DNA from: Phycisphaerales bacterium
Lineage (GTDB): Bacteria; Planctomycetota; Phycisphaerae; SM23-33
Reading direction: 5' to 3'
DNA: 17,671 bases
Assembly: GCA_003485185.1 (NCBI GenBank)
Contig: DNAS01000157.1
Span: 432 to 18,102 of the forward strand
In this document: positions 14,450 to 17,671 of the stretch, piece by piece
Layout of the letters: every line of letters starts with the position of its first letter
Numbering within the stretch: the stretch's first letter is position 1
The notes under the pieces: generated by a model
Database searches by the model: none
Seen by the model: only the letters and a program-made list of their open reading frames with translations
Told to the model about the DNA's origin: nothing
Position numbers and translations under genes: made by a program

Positions 14450-17400
14450 ATGACGAACGTCGCCAAAGCGTTCCCCTGCCTGGTCTGCCTGTGGGCCTTC
14501 TGCGCCGCCGCGCCGGCCGACGAGCCCGTCGCCACCGTCGTGCTGGCCGACTTCGAGAAGGGGCGCGACGGATTCGAGGCCTCCTTAGTCCGCGACCCCG
14601 CCGTCGCCAAAAACGGGCAGGCGTCCGGGCGGATCGACGCGGACTTCACGAACGCCAAGGCCGAGCCGTGGAAAATCGTCGGCGCGCCGCTGCTCTACAC
14701 CAACGAGATCCGCGCCGTGCGCTTCTGGGTCCGCTCCCACGACGCCGGCGGGCTGACCTTCCGCGTCATCGACAGCTCCGGGCAGGTTCACCAGCTTCGC
14801 CCCAAGTTCCAGCCCAACGGCGAATGGCAGCAGGTGGTCCTCGACTCGTTCGAGAAAGGCCCGGGCTACCAGTCCTGGGGCGGCGCGAAGGACCGCAGGT
14901 TCCACTGGCCGGCCAGGCGCCTCGCGATCATCTTCGAGAAGAACAACCTTCCGGAAGGCAAGGTCGCCGGGTCGCTCTGGATCGACCAGGTGGAGCTGGA
15001 CCTCGCCGGCAAGCCCGCCACGGTGCTGGACGGCTGCGAGACCGTGGTCCTGGAGGACTTCGAGGCGCCCTTCAAGCAGCGCAAGATGGAAGACCGCCTC
15101 AGCGGTCTCGCCCAGGACGCCAAGGAGTTCAAGGGCGGCGCGGCGTCGGGCAGGTTCGAGGGCGATTTCACCAGGGAGGGCGGCCAGCCCTGGCGGCCGG
15201 CCGGCCGGTCGCTCGAAGTGGTCAGGGAGTTCCGCCGCATCCGGTTCTGGGTGCGCTCGGCGGACGTCAAGGCCTTCACTTTCATCCTGACCGACAAGAC
15301 GGGCCAGGCGCACCACCAGTCCGTCCCCATCGAGCCCGACGGCGAGTGGCAGCAGGTGGCCATCGACGCGTTCGACACCGGCCCGGGCTACCGCCACTAC
15401 GGCGGGGCCAACGACGGGCGGTTCCACTGGCCGGCGAAGGGAATCGGCTTCGTCATCGGCAAGGGCGACGCCGCCGGGCCCGTCACCCGCACGCTCTGGA
15501 TCGACGACATCGAGGCGCTGGCCGAACCCGGCCCGTTCGTGCCCGACCTGGAGATGGAGCAGGACCAACTCGGCAACGTCTTCCTGACGACCGAGACCGT
15601 GCGGATCCCCCTGGTCAGCAAGGGCGATCGGATCGAGTGGACCGTCCGGGACTTCTGGCACCGGCAGGTCGAGCGCGGCGTCGCCGTCGTGCGGGACACC
15701 CGCGCGGTCATCGAGCCCCAGGCCGGCAGGAAGGGATACTTCGAGGTGCGCCTGGTCATCCGCAAGGGCGACCTGACGCTGGCCGAGACCGACACGAGCT
15801 TCGCCGTCATCACGCCCGTGGACATCGCGACGATGAAGGATTCCCCCTTCGGCGTGATGACCCACTTCGCCCAGGGCTGGGACCTGGACATCATGCCGCT
15901 GATCGCCAAGGCCGGCATCACGTCCATCCGCGACGAGCAGTACTGGCAGCAGATCGAGAAAAACAAGGACGAGTTCGTCTTCACCTCCAAGTTCACCGAC
16001 TGGATGGCCGAGGCCGCCAAGTTCCACATCGACCCGCTCGTCCCCATGACCTTCGCCAACAAGAACTACGACGAGGGACTGACGCCCCACACCCCCGAGG
16101 GGTGCAAGGCCTACGGGCGCTACGGGCAGGAGCTGCTCAAGAAGTACGGCCGGCAGATCCAGTGGCTGGAAATCTGGAACGAGTACAACGGCACGTGGTG
16201 CAAGGGCCCGGCCGCCGACGACCGCCCGAAATACTACGCGCAGATGCTCAAGTATTCCTACGAGGCGATCAAGGAAATCCGCCCCGACGTGCAGGTGCTG
16301 GGCGGCGCGGCCGTGCTGCTGCCCCGCCCGTATTTCGAGGGCATCTTCAAGCACGGCGGAATGAAGTACATGGACGGCGTGGTCATTCACCCCTACCGGG
16401 CCGCGCCGGAGGGCGTGGAAGAGGAAATCCGCGAGCTGAAGGACCTGATGCGGAAGTACAACGACGGGAAGACCAAGCCCATCTGGGTGACCGAGACCGG
16501 CACCCACGACAAGACCCCCCACGGGCGGTACAACGTCGCGCGGTACCTGGTCCGCATGTACACGTTGCTGCTGAGCGAGGAATGCGAGAAGATCTACTGG
16601 TACCTCCTGCGGGACTACTCCAGCTTCAAGACCATGGGCCTGCTGCGCGACCCGAACGACCCGATGGGGCGCTACGCCGTCGCGCCGCCGTACCCGGCCT
16701 ACGCGAACCTCATCCGCCAGCTGTCCGGCGCGAAGTTCGTCCGCCGCGAGCCGACCGACCCGCGGACGCGCGTCTACCGGTTCGACAAGGGTGGCGAGCC
16801 GGTCCGCGTCTGCTGGGCGACCGTCCCGGCGCACTTCGCGCTGGCAGCGGACGCGCCGCTGACCGTGACGGACCTGATGGGCCAGGAGCAGCGCCTCGAA
16901 CCCGTCGAGGGCAAGGTCTACCTGACGCTGACAGACAACGCCGTCTACGTGAAGGGCGCGACGAAGGAAATCCTCCCCGCCGGCGGGCGATTCGTCCTGG
17001 CGGCCGAACAGGCCGCCGACATCCTCGGCGACGTGACGCTGAAGTTCTCGGTGGACAACCGCGGCGGGGCGCAGGCCCTGGAAGGCGTCTTCGAGGCGCA
17101 CGGGCAGAAGGCGAACATCGCCTGCCCCGCCGGCGCCGCGCAGGACCTGAGCCTGACGATCCCCGGCGAAGACACGAAAACCGTCGACACCCGCGAATAC
17201 GCTTATCGCCTGACCCTCAACGGAAAAGCCGCCGGCCTGGGCCAGGTGACGGTGCACGTCGTGGACCCGCTGACGTTCTCGCCGGACGCGAAAATCGACG
17301 CCTCGCGCGGGATGGAGCTGCGGCTCGGCAACGCCTCCCCACGGACCGCCTACGAGGTCGAGAGCGTCTCGTGGAAGGTGGCCGATGCCCCGCAGACGGT

Positions 17401-17671
17401 CCAGGCGACGGCCATCCAATTGCCCGCCTCGAAAGACCTGCGGTTCGGCCTGCCGCTGGCCGACCTGCCCGACTACCGCACGGCGAAGGTCAGCGCGTCC
17501 GTCAAGCTCAAGGGACGCGACGCGATGCTCTTCAGCGACGAGGCCTCCTGCAATCCGTGCTACCGGCGGACGGTGCGGGCCGACGGCGACCTGGGCGACT
17601 GGGACCACGCCCCGGCCATCGACTTGGCGGCGGACGGCGAGGTCTGGCCGCCGGTCGCCCCCGCCGCCGCG
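14450..17671 (+). CDS. Secreted multi-module clan GH-A glycosidase, truncated by window end
   Basis: 1074 codons are open to the edge with no stop. A signal peptide covers residues about 1-24 (CLVCLWAFCAAAPA). Two copies of the same module seen in the 1452-aa protein follow: residues about 26-195 with IDSSGQVHQ (107-115) and WGGAKDRRFHWP (143-154), and about 200-365 with TDKTGQAHHQ (from 281) and YGGANDGRFHWP (317-328). Each ends in LWIDQVE or LWIDDIE. A beta domain precedes the clan GH-A barrel at about 460-790, with E578 in IWNEYNG as acid/base and E682 in IWVTETG as nucleophile. NEY replaces the more usual NEP. Beta-sandwich segments follow, and the last visible residues (RADGDLGDWDHAP) look like the beginning of a CBM9/DOMON-type domain. 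AAGGAG lies 7 bases before the ATG. It is divergent from the methyltransferase operon and is probably an extracellular polysaccharide hydrolase. Confidence 0.87.
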   Translation, partial: MTNVAKAFPCLVCLWAFCAAAPADEPVATVVLADFEKGRDGFEASLVRDPAVAKNGQASGRIDADFTNAKAEPWKIVGAPLLYTNEIRAVRFWVRSHDAGGLTFRVIDSSGQVHQLRPKFQPNGEWQQVVLDSFEKGPGYQSWGGAKDRRFHWPARRLAIIFEKNNLPEGKVAGSLWIDQVELDLAGKPATVLDGCETVVLEDFEAPFKQRKMEDRLSGLAQDAKEFKGGAASGRFEGDFTREGGQPWRPAGRSLEVVREFRRIRFWVRSADVKAFTFILTDKTGQAHHQSVPIEPDGEWQQVAIDAFDTGPGYRHYGGANDGRFHWPAKGIGFVIGKGDAAGPVTRTLWIDDIEALAEPGPFVPDLEMEQDQLGNVFLTTETVRIPLVSKGDRIEWTVRDFWHRQVERGVAVVRDTRAVIEPQAGRKGYFEVRLVIRKGDLTLAETDTSFAVITPVDIATMKDSPFGVMTHFAQGWDLDIMPLIAKAGITSIRDEQYWQQIEKNKDEFVFTSKFTDWMAEAAKFHIDPLVPMTFANKNYDEGLTPHTPEGCKAYGRYGQELLKKYGRQIQWLEIWNEYNGTWCKGPAADDRPKYYAQMLKYSYEAIKEIRPDVQVLGGAAVLLPRPYFEGIFKHGGMKYMDGVVIHPYRAAPEGVEEEIRELKDLMRKYNDGKTKPIWVTETGTHDKTPHGRYNVARYLVRMYTLLLSEECEKIYWYLLRDYSSFKTMGLLRDPNDPMGRYAVAPPYPAYANLIRQLSGAKFVRREPTDPRTRVYRFDKGGEPVRVCWATVPAHFALAADAPLTVTDLMGQEQRLEPVEGKVYLTLTDNAVYVKGATKEILPAGGRFVLAAEQAADILGDVTLKFSVDNRGGAQALEGVFEAHGQKANIACPAGAAQDLSLTIPGEDTKTVDTREYAYRLTLNGKAAGLGQVTVHVVDPLTFSPDAKIDASRGMELRLGNASPRTAYEVESVSWKVADAPQTVQATAIQLPASKDLRFGLPLADLPDYRTAKVSASVKLKGRDAMLFSDEASCNPCYRRTVRADGDLGDWDHAPAIDLAADGEVWPPVAPAAA

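Noticed and set aside
14585..17608. A leftward open frame of about 1007 codons opposite the truncated glycosidase
   Set aside because: It is the mirror of a GC-rich coding sequence, with low-complexity Val/Asp/Arg/Leu composition and no domain. The rightward frame has a signal peptide, repeats and an active site.

Overview
The window looks like chromosomal DNA from a GC-rich bacterium of the PVC superphylum (Planctomycetota, Lentisphaerota or a relative). The grounds are a prepilin-like protein with an exact H-X9-DG motif, very large multi-domain secreted glycosidases, a formylglycine-type sulfatase, and short GC-rich intergenic repeats. The class cannot be fixed from the sequence alone. I see no rRNA, tRNA, CRISPR array, transposase or integrase.

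Layout. Positions 1-170 may hold the edge of an unrecognised leftward gene. A rightward gene at 255-1847 encodes a cytoplasmic NagZ-like GH3 glycosidase. A leftward carbohydrate block follows (1958-9871): a 435-aa clan GH-A glycosidase, a 1452-aa multi-domain clan GH-A glycosidase, an H-X9-DG prepilin-like protein, and a GntR/LacI-type regulator that overlaps the prepilin gene by 4 bp. A perfect palindrome lies upstream of the regulator. A leftward trio follows (10085-13855): a cytoplasmic sulfatase, a DUF262-HNH nuclease, and an EcoRI-family adenine methyltransferase. The methyltransferase and nuclease overlap by 4 bp, and the sulfatase begins 16 bp after the nuclease. A 594-bp non-coding stretch separates this trio from a divergent gene (14450 to the window end). 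That gene encodes another exported multi-module clan GH-A protein, cut off by the window edge.

How the genes fit together. The exported glycosidases and their carbohydrate-binding-like modules would attack an extracellular polysaccharide. The sulfatase and the GH3 enzyme lack signal peptides and would act on small imported products. The regulator, with a sugar-binding-type sensor domain, is the obvious candidate to control the block. The substrate cannot be read from the sequence.

Two things stand out. The first is the methyltransferase/DUF262-HNH pair, a candidate restriction-modification or modification-sensing defence cassette. No EcoRI-type endonuclease is visible, and the pair sits inside a polysaccharide locus in visibly less GC-rich DNA. 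The second is a module of about 165 residues that recurs four times, twice in each large glycosidase. I do not recognise it as a named family. A near-identical 73-bp repeat, in inverted orientation, brackets the pair of leftward glycosidase genes.
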